64,000 bases of DNA from Ophioderma brevispina (GCA_023653785.1 JAMKCH010002860.1:117660-181659); one strand, 5' to 3'. Counted from the stretch's first letter, positions 1 to 11,529 are shown. The notes: a model not told the origin generated them from the sequence alone. Made by a program: numbers and translations.

Positions 1-2490
1 GGTCATGCTATCAACATAAGTCCAGAAAGGTCACCGGGATTGCTTTCTTGAATTCTACTTGAAGTTGTAGGAAATACTTGACTTCTGAGGGATTAGCCCT
101 AATCCCAAATACTACGCCGCCAGTAGGAATCTCAGAATTTGTAACTTGAAACAGAACATTGTATGTGAAATGAAAAACTACCATATTTGGCATGATTTCA
201 ATTATGTCTGAAACTGATACCTAAAACAACCGCTTGAGGAGCGCATTAAAAACATTGTCTTCTATCTACCAGAACAAACATCCACACCCAAACCACAATA
301 ATAACAGTGACAAAAGTATTGATTTCTTAAGATAATGATCAATACTAAGACAATACAATGGCTTAACTGTAAAAAAAATGCACTTTAATAATGGTGCAGT
401 GTTTAATAGTTTATTGAATGTAAGATAAAACAATTGTAATCAGGCGGCAGTCGGCGTTCATCAACCAGACGCCGGGCTGGGGATGTACACGATAAACATC
501 AAAAGGTTACCAGACCAAAAACCATTTCCAACCAGACCAAAAAGTACTTGTACAGGTAAAAACTCAGACTTAAAAAAAAAATAGGTATTATGGTAAGCGG
601 GATGCCCTTTTAAAATGAGCAGGGGAGCAACAAAGAACTCTCCTGGAACTTTTAGCAATAGATGAGCAGCTAAAAAAAATGTCAAGCATCAAGAGGAATC
701 TAATAGAAATATTTAAATCTAAGACATGTTTGTGGCCTTGTAAGGAGACTAAAATTATCCTGCCAAAAGTCGATTTTAGATTAAGATCCATAAAAATGGT
801 CAAAATATCCAGGTAACGGACAGACTATGGACGGAATTTAAAGGAGAGATTCAAATCACTCTCCTGCAGTATTTAAGGAGAGTGATTAAGGAGAGCATTG
901 CTCTGTAGCGCCTAAAAGGCGTCCCTGGTGAGAGTATAATTTATGGTGAACCATAGCCTTGGAAATAAGTAAAAGTCAAAATTTGACCTCATATTTGTTA
1001 ATATCACACGCTAGGCAGATCACTATTTGTATATGACACATGCTATTTTTTTTTTTTGGTGTGGGAGATGGGAGGGATTTTGAGAAATCCATCAAAAAGG
1101 TACATCATTAATTATTTTGGTTAAAATTTTTTCTAAGAAGATAAGTTTTTGCAGCCAAACTGGGTTAGTTGTGGCATTTTACCAACCACTACTTCGCATG
1201 TCCTTAAGCTCCTTCCTTATTTGTTTTTTTTTTTTAAAAATGTTGGGTTTTTTTATATTATGTAAAAAAAGTTTAAAAAGTTTATCGCACGTTTAGCCCT
1301 GAAGAAAAGTCGAATCGCATCGATTATTGTTTCGTGATTACAATTAGGATTAGCATTAGCTAAATGAGTAGTAGTGTTTACACTGAAGCCGTTTTCTAAT
1401 TTGCTAATTACGTCGGCTCTCATTTATCGAGAAGTTTGACCTTCCGGTTCAACAAGATTTTCGCTTTCGCTCGATCTTCAACAGGCGGCCCGACGCTAAA
1501 CTTTGCTCTCGGCGGCCGTGATTAGCTTTTTCTGTGAATTCAGGCCAAATGTGATCAAAACTAACGGCAAAAGTAGAGGAAACGAAGACAGCAAACGCCG
1601 AGTCGAATTTTTGGAATGACACCGCGCTGCATTCATGCTCAGTTGTTTAGAAGCCACTTGCATTGCTTTGGTGCATCCGCCTACGGAAATGTGCGAGGCG
1701 GGTCCTTATTAACTACCAGTAACATGAAATCGATTACATGTTTTGTTTATACTACTGCAAAAATTTTGAAGTTCAATGACTTTTTCGAATTCACTCAATT
1801 AGGTGCGAAAGCACTTACGAATTCGACTTTTGAGCTTATCGTTTATGAACTGCGCGGTTTACACTTCAGCAAAAAGTGAAATCGATTCACGACTCGATCA
1901 TATTCACTTAGACTTTTGGCCCAACGTGGTAACGGGGGCTTTAGTTATGCAAGCCGAGGTGCATAGTATGGTTTTGTAACTGCTCCCTATGTGGCCTGTG
2001 GGGTGTTTGTCAGTTGGGGGGCGGTTTGTAACCAGCCCGGTGGTTCTGAGGGGCCATGACTGTAGTCCTGGGGTTCAACAAATTTCCTATCAGTATCCAG
2101 GTACAAAATTCCCTTGTGCAAGGACAAAGAGGCTGATTTAACATGAATATCCATCCATTCACTCCAAGATTTCCCTCAGAAGGTGTTTTGATCAATCCCA
2201 TGATGCATTGCAATATTCCTATACTGTACTGTACTAAACTCATGTCAGTATTAGGGATAAATGTGGTTTCCAAAGTTTTCAGAAACCCAAGACACTTGTC
2301 ATAATCATGCTAAAAAATTCCCTAAGTACTAACGCGTTGTGGGCTAAAATGAGCATAAAGTCCCGGGTTTTTTAATGTGTTAAGAATCGGATTTTTTGTG
2401 GGATCACATGACCCTGTTGAGGTGAAATGTCCCAACTGGTGCATTGTGGGATTGACTAATACACCCTCTGACATTTCCCCTAAAAACAAA
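1..2490. other. No gene recognised
   Basis: I see no convincing coding region here. Open frames are short, lack recognisable motifs and are not flanked by an obvious exon structure. The stretch is AT-rich, with poly-T runs near 1050 and 1226. About 1400-1900 is somewhat richer in CpG than its surroundings, but I could not match it to any family. Confidence 0.5.
854..887. repeat. Short perfect inverted repeat
   Basis: The arms AATCACTCTCCT (854-865) and AGGAGAGTGATT (876-887) are exact reverse complements around a 10-base spacer. They could form a 12-bp stem. No element boundary or gene was found around it, so its meaning is unknown. Confidence 0.6.
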
Positions 2491-2494
2491 CAAA

Positions 2495-2945
2495 TTACCG
2501 TAAGTCCCTCGGTATAAAGCCCACCCCCAAAGAGGAAGATTTAACTTCAAATAGGGGTTGGCTTTATACCCTGGATGGCTAGAACTTTGGAGCAAATATC
2601 AGATCTAAATTGCAAAACATACCATTTCAAGAGCATATTAGTCACCAGTACCCATTTAATGTTACCTTTAGTTGTAGCATATTTCAAACATTTAAAAATA
2701 AAAAGTTTCAATTTTTTCCCATCACATTCCGCAAAGTAAATTATAGCAAACACGCCATCCCAATTCGTGGCCCTACTTTGAGGCTTACAGAATAGTTCGT
2801 TTTAAATGTGATTTTGGTTTGTGTAATAACAGCCTCATTGTTTATTCCGGAATGCTAAAATTACCACCTGGCTTATACCCGGTGTATGCTAGCTACTGTA
2901 ATTTTTCTCTGAAAATTGGGGGTGGGCTTATACCCATAGGTGTAC
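2495..2945. repeat. Inverted-repeat (MITE-like) element, GTATAA...GCCCACCCCC ends
   Basis: The left end near 2500-2530 carries GGTATAAAGCCCACCCCC. The right end near 2908-2943 carries its near reverse complement, GGGGGTGGGCTTATACCC. Similar motifs recur inside (GGTTGGCTTTATACCC near 2557; GGCTTATACCCGG near 2871). This is the layout of a non-autonomous DNA element. It has no coding capacity and the superfamily was not recognised. Confidence 0.55.
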
Positions 2946-3194
2946 TATCCCCAAGTGCTTCATGGGAACTTCTCCTCGCCCCTCCTTACCCACTTTCGCT
3001 ACGCCACTCTGCAATTGAGGTACAATAAGGTCAGCATTCTGTACCTTTTGCTGTTAAACTCTTTGGGCCATAGGGCAGGAGGTCGTGCTCTCTGAATCGC
3101 TCCCACATGTCCTTACAAAGACCTGGGGTGCTCCTCCGCTGGGGAAGTCTGTTCCCATACCGCTCTTGGCAGTTGACATTTTTCTATGTTAAGA

Positions 3195-3427
3195 AAAAAA
3201 GTAAAATGTTCGTCCTGTGAGGGCAAGAAGGTCGTACGTAACTCCCTCCTATTTTGAAATCTCCTGAGGGTTTCCAATGTCGATATAACCAATTGCATCA
3301 TCTTTGGTGCACAAGCTGACCCCCAAAACGAATATACACAAAATTTCTATTCAGATTAGAGCGATCCCGGGTGGGACGCATAACCCCTGACGTCACCGCG
3401 ATCCATCATGCTCGTCCTCTTGCCTTT
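3195..3427. repeat. Left inverted terminal repeat of the DIRS-like element
   Basis: This segment aligns, with indels, to the reverse complement of 8390-8605. Shared blocks include AAAATGTTCG near 3203, a block around TTTCCAATGTCGATATAA near 3270, GACCCCCAAAA near 3318, AATATACACAAA near 3331, TTTCTATTCAG near 3344, GACGTCAC near 3389 and CGTCCTCTT near 3414. Divergence between the arms shows that the copy is old. Confidence 0.75.
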
Positions 3428-4299
3428 GGGGCTCTACCTTACCGGTGAGATGTATCTGTTAGCACCCAATTCGAGTAGAAATTCACAAAGTTTGGCTGGT
3501 AATGTTTCGGGGCCCCCAGGACTAGGGTGAAAACTCTAAATTTCCCGTTAGCGATGTCCTGAGTCCGTTTTAAGGATTTTTGGATTGCGCCTTCGGCGAA
3601 TTCTGGCCAGATCGCTGAAGCCAGCAGGTTCCAGATTTGGGCTGCCAAATTCGGACCCCGGTAAATTTCCCCATTAGAACTATTAACCTACTTTGAGTCA
3701 TTTTGATTGGTTCTGTGGTGTAACACACTCTTAGTTGTTACTGTTTGGACTGCATTAATACAGCTCTCCTTTGGCGAGAGAGGCCGTCCCGGTAACGCTT
3801 TGGCTTTTTCTATTTCCATTTTTAACTATACTTGCGACTAAAACGCCATTACTCGGTATTGTATTTATTATTAACTGGGCAGTCATTCACTAGACTTTAA
3901 TCCAGTGTTCAGGGTCATAGTAACTACTCCAATTCTTTTGTGTGCCTTCGCGTTGTGTCCAGACAAGCTATTGATTGAGTGTCCAGATCCATTTCTATAG
4001 AAGTTTACCTTAGTAGTTTAAATCGATTCATTTCGTTGTAAGGCAATCTTTAGATTCAGTTCGTGATCTCCCCGGCCCTTTGTGGCCGCGTCTCTAGGCT
4101 AGTCACGTTAATCTCCTCCAAGTCCCATCCTTGAAGCCCAGGTCGTTTCCTTAGTTCAACATCCTCTTCTTTGTTTGGGCTCGTTTGTAATTCTTTCTTC
4201 CTTTCTTCTTCTTTTGCCTTCTCTTGAGGGATTGTCTTTGTTGTAAATCTCATCTTCGAGAGGAACAATTATTGTTTTTGCGTTACTTGAAGGGTTTTC

Positions 4300-5458
4300 G
4301 TGCGTGCCCAAGCTTTCAATGACTAAGCACTTTACATGGGGGTATGCCGCTCAATTTGTTTGAGTGGGATCCCCACCCTTCCGGCTGGCGTCATAGAGAA
4401 AGAACGATGCTTGTAGCCAGGAGTGCCCCCTGCCTGTCCTACTGTGTGACTGGCGGGGATTCACTGGGACTTGATCGAGGGCGAGCGGGAGTTCTCTTGT
4501 GGAATTCCCTCAGGCAGGCCAACACGGCGCGGCGCTCTGTCAGAGAAGGCGGGCTTTGTGGTGGCTCCCCCCGAAGCCACTGCGTGGCTTCGGCCCCCGT
4601 GGTGGCCGCATCCAACACACGCGGCGGTTTTGGCTGCCAGCGCTCCTGCTGGGGATCGCCCTCCGGGGCTTGAACCCGCTGCGGGAGCGCATGTGGAGCT
4701 GCCTCAGTCCAGCCGTATGGGGATAATAGGTGGCCTTCAGGCCTGGCGCGCCTCGCCTTCGGGGCTTTTAACTCACCGCTGGGGCTGGTTCTTCCCTTCC
4801 GGTGGAGGCGCGGCCTCAGAGCCGCCTAGGTCCTCTCGGTAACCAGGTGTAGCTTCGGGCTCGGTTGAGCTTCCCCCTTCGGGGCGGGAGTTTCGCCAGG
4901 CTGAGGTTGGGGCTCTTCCTTCGGGGATGATGCCTCCTCCCGGTGCAGCACGCACCTTGCTATGCTTGTAGGCAGTGCTCGCGCCTGCCTCCGGGGCTGG
5001 TGTGGGCGTGAGCACTTGTCCCGGCGTCGGTCATCCGCGGCTCCCTTGCGGTGAGCTGCGGTGGTCCCTACCCTGTCTGGGTTCGGGGCTTTCCCCTGCG
5101 GGTTGGCACTTGCTCCTCTGCTCGGGATGGGCCTCAGGGTCAGGCGCAGGCGGTGGCGTTCGCGCCCATGCCTGCGGGTTGGGTACCGGGACTGACTATC
5201 GGTGCGGTACCCTCTTGTCACCTCCGCGCGCGGCCGTTGTCACCCAGGCTTGCGGGGCGCCTACTGCCGTGACTTTGACCCTGCCTCTGGTAGGGACCCC
5301 GTCCACTGGGATGGGGGCTCAACCTGCGGGCGTGGGTCCGGGGGAGATGGCTTCGGGTGCCACGGTGCCTCAGCCTTCGCTTGCCTGGTCCCCCTTGGGT
5401 GCCAACACTTGGTTGGCAACAGGGGGGGGGGAAGGCATGATCCGGTGGGGGGCCTGGC
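4300..5458 (+). other. GC-rich 5' interior of the DIRS-like element
   Basis: This is the most GC- and CpG-rich part of the window. Overlapping open frames appear on both strands, the longest running from about 4975 to 5754. Because GC-rich DNA has few stop codons, length alone does not show coding. No frame has a recognisable domain, and compositions are dominated by Gly, Pro, Ala and Arg. It probably held the 5' part of a gag-like gene, now scrambled by indels. Confidence 0.4.
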
Positions 5459-6850
5459 TTGTATCCGGGGTCCAATCTAAGGCAGCTGCCGCGTACGGGC
5501 AGCAGCCTGCTCAGGGTTGGATTCGGGTGCGGGCCCTGGTCTTACGGGGGTTCAGCCTCGCCTCCACCAGCTTTGGGTACCCGCACAACCCCTTGTCCGC
5601 TAGGGTGTTGCACCCCAGGCGTATCCCCCGCAATGCCTTTCGGCATGGCCGGAGCCTATGGTTTTTCCATGGGCTGGCTACGAGGGAGTGGCGGCAGGGT
5701 ACCCCCCGGGCTTGGTTCCCCGCACCCGTCGACACAACCCCACGCCTGCGGTGACGCAGGGTCAGCAGCCTGCCATGCCGCAGGCGCAGTTTTGTCGCGG
5801 CCAGCACCCTGTCCTCCTCCAGTTCCCCGCCCTTGGTGCCTGCTTCCGTTTGCCGGTACTAGGTCAGGCACCGAGGACTCGGATCTGTCGTCCGCCTCTG
5901 GCGATGATGGGTCCTAGGAGTCGGGTTTCGGGTGCGGGCGGCAAAATACATCCCCATGGAAGAGCTGGGAAGCAGGGTCTCGGTGCTTCGCTGGTCGGAT
6001 TCCAAGGCGGATGGTTTTGCTTAGTTTGAGCCCTCGTCAGGTGTATGAGGTTCTTTCGGAGGTCTTTATGCCTTCGATCCTCATGCGCGGAGCAAACGGT
6101 AGTGCCTGACAGCGAGCCACCTTCTTTCGGGTGCCCTTTGCGGCCGATACCAGTCTGCTCAGGTGGCCGATGGCTCGCCTAGACCCTTTCGGGATAAGGT
6201 GGACCATACCGTCGAGCCCGGAACGGCCTGGTCTAGGCAGTGAGCGAAGGGTGGCCGTTGCCCTCCAGTTTTTCCTGTCGGAGACTCGAGAAACTCTCGT
6301 CGTGCCAGACCTCGAACGGTAGGTCCGCGAGCGTCTCCTTCGGGGGCGGTCCAGCCGTTCTGCCTTCTCGTGGTTCTGGTAGGGTGGCTGGCCGACATCG
6401 ATGGGCGACTTCGGTCACTCATACGATGCTCGGTTTTTCAGCTGAACCTCCTCAACCATCTGGGACTGCAGCGGCTGGGCCGGGATTCCCCCGAGTTCGC
6501 TCGGGTGTCTCTCTCTCTCGCCGCGGGTTTGGCATCAACGGTCACTGGATGTTAGCCATTGCTCTCTCGCGTCGCGCCACCTTGGTGCTTGCGGCGTAGA
6601 AATGTCTGGCTCATCTGGCGGCTGCCTCTCCGCAGCTGGCCGACAACAGCCTCAACAGGGTTTCCCTGCCGGGGTCTTCTTTGTTCGTGTCGGAGTTGTA
6701 GTCTGCCATTGGCAGATTGCGACTCTGATTACGAACGAGAAAGTACCCGTGGTTTCCGTCCCTGGTGAACCTAATCTTCAGGGATCCGCGGAACGCTCCG
6801 CGGACTCACATGTCCTGTGTGAGAATCCTGCGGATGTCCAGACGAATCGG
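5459..6850 (+). pseudogene. gag-like region of the DIRS-like element, frameshifted
   Basis: The upstream part reads as Gly/Pro/Gln/Ala-rich peptide, followed near 5870-5912 by an acidic serine tract (TEDSDLSSASGDDGS). Such low-complexity and acidic tracts are common in structural (gag) proteins of DIRS-type elements. Further on, 6550-6710 gives pieces such as RNVWL and, in another frame, QLADNSLNRVSLPGSSLF, which look like one protein read across frameshifts. At least three frame changes and several stops are needed. No zinc knuckle, reverse transcriptase or RNase H motif was found. The assignment rests on position, upstream of the recombinase, and on composition. It could instead be another accessory protein of the element. 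Confidence 0.4.
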
Positions 6851-7034
6851 TGACTCTTGTTCACTGACGCTTGCCCGCTGTAGGAAGCGTTTCAATACTC
6901 ATGGCCTTTCTCCGTGACGCTGCCGACCTTGCGGCCAGAGTGTGGTCGAAGATCCACCCACGGTCACTTAATTTTGGAACGGTGGCGGTTCCTTCGCTAA
7001 GTGGTGCCGACGAAAAAAAATTTGTCCCGGCCAC

Positions 7035-7895
7035 TTCCTCTGTTTCGTCAGATCGCAGACCTCCTGAGTTCTTTATTCATAGTGGCCTAGAGCACGAACC
7101 AATCAAGAATTACAGTCGGCGATTCCAATCTATCTATCTACCACCGAGGTACAGAGCCTGGTGCTGTACCGAAAGTTGATGTGTCTCTGAATCGCCCTTA
7201 CTTGGCAGTTCACACCAGACCCGCCTTCGAGGCCTGGTTATTCCTGTGTGGGACTTGCCAACCCCCTACGGATTTTGACAGGTGTATCCGTAGAGCCGAT
7301 GGTTCCGCAGCCTGGCCGCCGTCACGTCCAAAACTATTTCCCTCCTGGCGATGGCGTCTGGCCGTCGCGCCTCTGAGTTACAAGCACTATCGCTGGAAAA
7401 GAAAGATTTATGTATTGGCCGTTATCGTGTTTGCCACTCTCCCTTTTCCGTCCCCGGGTTTTTCCTTCAAAAATGAACAGACCTGGCTTCAGGGTCCCCG
7501 CCATTGTTCTTACCCGACAACCCAATGCATTAGGTTCTTCCGTAGGGGAGGACCGTCTGTGGTGTGCGGTAAGAGCTCTAAATTTACCCATCTCCCGTAC
7601 GCAGGCCCTTCGTTAGTGTTAGAGCACTGTTTGGATCACACGACCCCGCATACGGCTGCCCCCTCGAAAGAGACTCTGCACGTTGGGTCTGCGAGGTTAT
7701 CAACCAGGCCAGGGGTGACGCCGGCGAATATGCTACGGCTCATTCCACCAGAGCTGTAGCAAGTTCTGCTGCCTTTCCCCCACAAAAAAATCGGCCGCCG
7801 CCTTGATCAAATCATTATTACTGTTGGCTGGCGCTCATCAAACTCTTTCATTACTACGTAATGAAGGATATGATCGTCCCCTAGGCCGCGGTTTT
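7035..7895 (+). pseudogene. Tyrosine recombinase (DIRS-type), frameshifted
   Basis: Read across several frames, the segment contains the landmarks of a tyrosine recombinase in order. The N-terminal SAM-like core-binding region gives FRQIADLLSSLF (about 7045), then HSGL and PIKNY in the next frame (about 7078-7115). The first catalytic arginine lies in LAMASGRRASELQAL (about 7344-7388). The H-x-x-R motif lies in AHSTRAVASS (His at 7741, Arg at 7750). The Trp lies in VGWRSSNSF (about 7823-7849), and the nucleophile region HYYVMKDMIVP at about 7849-7881. This family cuts and rejoins DNA through a covalent tyrosine intermediate and inserts the circular DNA of DIRS elements. Stops and frameshifts at three or more places make this copy non-functional. 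Crypton transposases share the fold, but the inverted terminal repeats and adjoining gag-like region favour DIRS. Confidence 0.75.
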
Positions 7896-8204
7896 CCTCG
7901 TGCCGTCCTCGAACGGTGTGCGCATGATTAGTTTAGGTATCTCGAGTTCCGCTGGACTTTAACCGGGAATTAACTATAGGTGGACGTGGAGCGAAATTGT
8001 GGGGCTACGTTGTTCAGGCTTTAGTAGCTTTTCGCACTCTGTTGTCCAAGGTAGGGCTTACCCGCGGCCGCTCTTGAGGGTAGCCCTTCAGGGTTCTTCG
8101 TTCTACGCTTGGGTTTTTCTATCTAATCGTGTTATTCTCTCTTTTCCGCGGGCGACCACTTCCTCCGGCCTATGTCCGGTGCTAGTCTGGGGAAAAAAGG
8201 GGTT

Positions 8205-8268
8205 TTCAATGTCGATGCAATTTGTTATTATCGACCTTGGAACCCTAAGGGATTTCAATATAGGGAGG
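8205..8268. repeat. Internal copy of terminal-repeat sequence (ICR-like)
   Basis: GATGCAATTTGTTATTATCG near 8213 and the block through GGATTTCAATATAGGGAGG (8250-8268) match the reverse complement of the left terminal repeat (about 3247-3300). TTATTATCGACCTTGGAA occurs exactly here and again near 8524 in the right terminal repeat. DIRS elements carry an internal complementary region built from outer terminal-repeat sequence, used in circle formation. The position just inside the right repeat fits that. Confidence 0.55.
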
Positions 8269-8389
8269 TTTTGTTTCGAACAGTATTGGGTTTTTCTTAC
8301 CTCCCGTTATTTGGAACCTCTCCTTTTTCCAATAGTCGATCCCTTCCCACCAGCCCTCCTGTTTTCCGCCCGAGAGTGGCCTATGGGGT

Positions 8390-8605
8390 TTGCCGGGAAA
8401 GAGGACGATCATGATGGGATCTGCCGTGACGTCCGTTTGATATACTTCACAGGGATCGCCTGAATAGAAATTTGTGTATATTAGTTTTTGGGGGTCATCT
8501 TGTGCCCAAAGATGAGGCATTTTTTATTATCGACCTTGGAAACAGGAGACTTTCCCAATAACGGAGTTAAAAAACAATAACTGTTTTCGAACATTTTAAG
8601 TGAAA
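8390..8605. repeat. Right inverted terminal repeat of the DIRS-like element
   Basis: This is the reverse-complement partner of 3195-3427. Matching blocks are GAGGACGATCATGATGG (8401), GTGACGTCCG (8426), GGGATCGCC (8452), TGAATAGAAATTTGTGTATA (8461), GGGGGTCATCTTGTG (8489), TTATTATCGACCTTGGAA (8524) and CGAACATTTTA (8588). The order of blocks is conserved with small indels. Confidence 0.75.
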
Positions 8606-8730
8606 GCTGCCATTTGTCAGAAATTCCAACAAACGTGCTATTTTTACTATATGCCCATCCAGTTACAGCATATAGTTCTCTTTTTTGTAGGAGAGCTATT
8701 ATCCAAACATACTTTACCCCTAACACTGTT

Positions 8731-9421
8731 CTCGCTTGAGAGGAAGAGAAAGGGTTAAGGGATAGGAGTAAAGAAGGATTGCACATCTTGGGTGGGATTC
8801 AAACCAGGGCCCCCAGCTCCCAGTCCCCGACAGGGATGGCACGCCACGAGGGTGATGCTGGCCCGTGCAGCAATTCTTGTGCCTGTATTTGTGTTTGTTA
8901 CACTGGAGTCATCGCATCTTTTTGGCTTAGTGCATTTTCTAGCCTCAGGTTTTGTATGCCAAAGGCATGGGGGGGGGGTCAAAGCGAGGATGTGTTAAGT
9001 GTCCCCCTTAAAAGGAACAAAAAGGTCCCTTGTCCATATTTCCTCTTTCTCTCATCCAACTCACATACCAAAATGTTGGTTCCAACCAGTCCAATATGAA
9101 TAAACATGGCATAATCAGCTTTTTTTTCATGGTGGCAAGGGGGTGGGGCACATAGGCCTAGAATTCTGAGTGGGGCACGCATATATTACAATTTGTTAGA
9201 AGTATATACAGCCTATGTTGTTTTCACTGTAAATTGTTTGCATTTGGCAGAGATTCAATCATTTTTTTTTTGTGGGTGGAGGGTGATCCCCACAGGGAAG
9301 CTACCCCCCCAGATTACGGCCACTGGAATAAATACCGACTGTTCTCAACTAAAATTTTTTCTCAACTTGGAAGGGTAAGCCCACAGAGGAAGCTTGTAGC
9401 ATTATAATCAATTCAGTAGGG
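8731..9421. repeat. Tandem duplication, copy 1 (about 691 bp)
   Basis: This copy aligns along its length to 9422-10117. Shared blocks include CCACGAGGGTGATGCTGGCC, GCACATAGGCCTA, CCCCACAGGGAAG and AATAAATACCGACTGTTCTC. No coding region was recognised. The duplicated unit ends near GTAGGGAATTT. Confidence 0.8.
8790..8865 (-). other. tRNA-like (possible SINE head) on the minus strand
   Basis: The minus strand reads GGTTTGAATCC at 8805-8795, close to the pol III B box of tRNA genes. A weak A-box-like GTGGCGTGCCA lies upstream on that strand (about 8828-8850). No cloverleaf could be built with confidence, so a real tRNA is unlikely. A tRNA-derived SINE head is possible. The second copy of the duplication has lost the B box through insertions. 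Confidence 0.25.
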
Positions 9422-10117
9422 AATTTGAGGGGAAGAGAAGGGGGTTAAGGTGGGAGCTAAGAATACTTGGCACATCTGGGTGGGTTCAAAAAAACAACCC
9501 GGGCCCCCCGGCTCACACCCTCCCATGACCAGGGATGGCAAGCCACGAGGGTGATGCTGGCCCGGGCACCATTCTGGTGCCTGTAATGTGGTTGTAGCAA
9601 TGGAGTCTCGCTCTTTTGGACTTAGTCATTTTTCTAGCCTAGGTTTGATAGTGCCAAAGGCAGGGGGGTCAAAGCTGAGGATGGGGTAGTGCCCCCTTAA
9701 AGGACAACAAAAAATCTTGTCATATTTCCTCTCCAAATCACATACCACAATGTTGGTTCCACCGTACAATTTGGAATAAACAGTGCATACTCAGCTTTTT
9801 TATTCGGTGGCAATGGGGTGGGGGCACATAGGCCTATATTCTGATTGGGGGGGGGGGGGGGGGGGGGGGGGGGCAAGCATTATTAAAATTTGTTGTAGTA
9901 GTCTATAAGCCTATTGTTTTTCAACTGTAAATTGGTGCATTTGCAGAGATTCCGTCTTTTTTTTGGGGGGGGTGAATTCCCCACAGGGAAGTCTCCCCCC
10001 CCTCCATTTACTCCCACGGGAATAAATACCGACTGTTCTCAACTAAAATTTTTTCCTCAACTTGTGAAGGTAGCCAAAAGAGGAACTGTGGTAGGCATTA
10101 ATGGTGCAGATCCAGTA
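9422..10117. repeat. Tandem duplication, copy 2
   Basis: This is the second copy of the 691-bp unit, diverged mainly by small indels and by homopolymer length. It carries a 27-base G run that copy 1 lacks. Confidence 0.8.
9847..9873 (+). repeat. Homopolymer G27
   Basis: Twenty-seven consecutive G residues. Copy 1 of the duplication has only GGGG at the matching place (about 9172). Such a run can fold as a G-quadruplex and is error-prone in sequencing, so its exact length is unreliable. Confidence 0.9.
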
Positions 10118-10339
10118 TGAATTGACTGCCATTGTTTGACTGTTTGATTGTATGTGGGCATTGGTTATTGTTGGCTGACCTACTACTCTCAATTTACCAA
10201 GGTATTACAGGCAAAGTCATCACAGGTCACTGATAACAACTCAATGTAGGTGAGCATTCAAGGAAAGAATAATTAATGGAAGAAGTCTTTTTAAGAATAT
10301 GTCTGTTTTTGCTTTTATAAAATTTATTTTAAATGGGAG

Positions 10340-11148
10340 TTTAACACTAAGTGCCCAGGGGGGGGTTTCCATAAGTACCCAACTTGATTTTTTTTGCATT
10401 TTCCATCGGTTACGGCAATTCAAATTTTCAAGGAGTTTTTTGCTAATTGTCTGATTTATGAAATACCGCTTCTTTCCCTGATACTACAAAAAATTTAATC
10501 CGCCCACTGCTTCAATTCGCCTCTCGGTTGTGTCCTAGGAACCCCCCCTTTGGGCACTAACGGACGTGAAAAAAATCAAGATATTTTACTAATTAAAAAC
10601 TTAAGGTAAATTCAACTCCTTGGGCATTTATTTGCTTAGATCTATACCTTAGGAGGTAATGTTAATACTATTAATAATACTTAATCAAATAACGTTTTAA
10701 TCTGCTGATAGCATCAATTCTACTTTTGTCCTGCCGTGCTCTTAACTGTGCGTATCTATGGTAAAAAATAGGCAATTTTTTGAAGTTTGTGAGAAAATAC
10801 AAGATGGTATAACTTTTGGCTAATTTTGCAATGATTAATTTTAATGGTTATTCTAGAGTAGATATAAGGAATTATTTTGGTTCATAACCTTATATTGGAG
10901 TTGCTGAGTATGAAATGTGCGACCCACTCGATTGTCGAAGAGTGACCTTTCCAACTGGCTGTAGTCATAGGTCAAGGTCGGATTGTCATTTTTATTGTGG
11001 TATGGTTGTTCTTACGTGACCCCCATATTTGTGTTAGTGTCCTGATCAACTCCCACGGCAAAGTGGTTTATCTGGGTTGGGTCCCTATGCACCCCCCCCC
11101 TTGGGCCTAACGGAAGTTTTTTTTTTAGCTTGGGCACTAAGTGTTAAT
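10340..11148. repeat. Inverted-repeat element, TTAACACT...AGTGTTAA ends
   Basis: The left end TTAACACTAAGTGCCCAGG (10341) pairs with the right end TTGGGCACTAAGTGTTAA (about 11130-11147). A third, internal TTTGGGCACTAACGG lies near 10549, and TTGGGCCTAACGGAAG near 11101, so the ends may be nested or duplicated. There is no coding capacity. This is probably a non-autonomous DNA element. Confidence 0.55.
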
Positions 11149-11529
11149 CTAATGATAGTTAAATGATAACACCATTTTTATGGCATGAAAAACATACTTA
11201 GAATTATTGGGTATTCGACCAGACACCCTGCAACCTATTTTGGATAATTGTATTCTAGCTACCAATGTGGTCAAGGGTCCTTGCATACCACAATCCCAAC
11301 TGACCAGATTGTAAGTACAATGACTTTCGCATTTCTTATACTGACAATAAGGATAAAGGAATATTGCATAGGATAATCTGATATTTTTTAACTGTCGGTA
11401 TCAAGATTTACTCATCTTTACCAGGCCTTGTCCCTTTTGAGGCGTGGGAGTGTGATAGCACACCATCACACACCCAAAAAGGTCTCTAACCCTCGTCTAC
11501 CTAGCATTTTTTGTACAAAACTCCCGAAT

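Larger units (their letters stand above)
3195..8605 (+). mobile_element. DIRS-like tyrosine-recombinase retroelement, decayed
   Basis: The unit of about 5.4 kb is bounded by inverted terminal repeats of about 0.2 kb (3195-3427 and 8390-8605). It holds a GC-rich gag-like region, then a tyrosine recombinase at the 3' end, then an extra copy of terminal-repeat sequence (8205-8268). DIRS-group elements are known for inverted terminal repeats, an internal complementary region and a tyrosine recombinase in place of a DDE integrase. All frames are broken, so this is a fossil. I found no reverse transcriptase or RNase H motif. The unit may be an internally deleted or non-autonomous derivative, or a related RT-less element. 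Its GC content is well above that of the flanks. Confidence 0.7.

Noticed and set aside
3900..4300. Minus-strand open frame with a Lys/Glu-rich stretch (4056-4268)
   Set aside because: Low-complexity charged run within the DIRS-like element, with no domain and no match to the expected gene order.
4975..5754. 259-residue open frame, the longest in the window
   Set aside because: It lies in very GC-rich DNA where stops are rare, and several overlapping frames on both strands are also open. It has no domain and simple composition, so I treat it as part of the decayed DIRS-like element.
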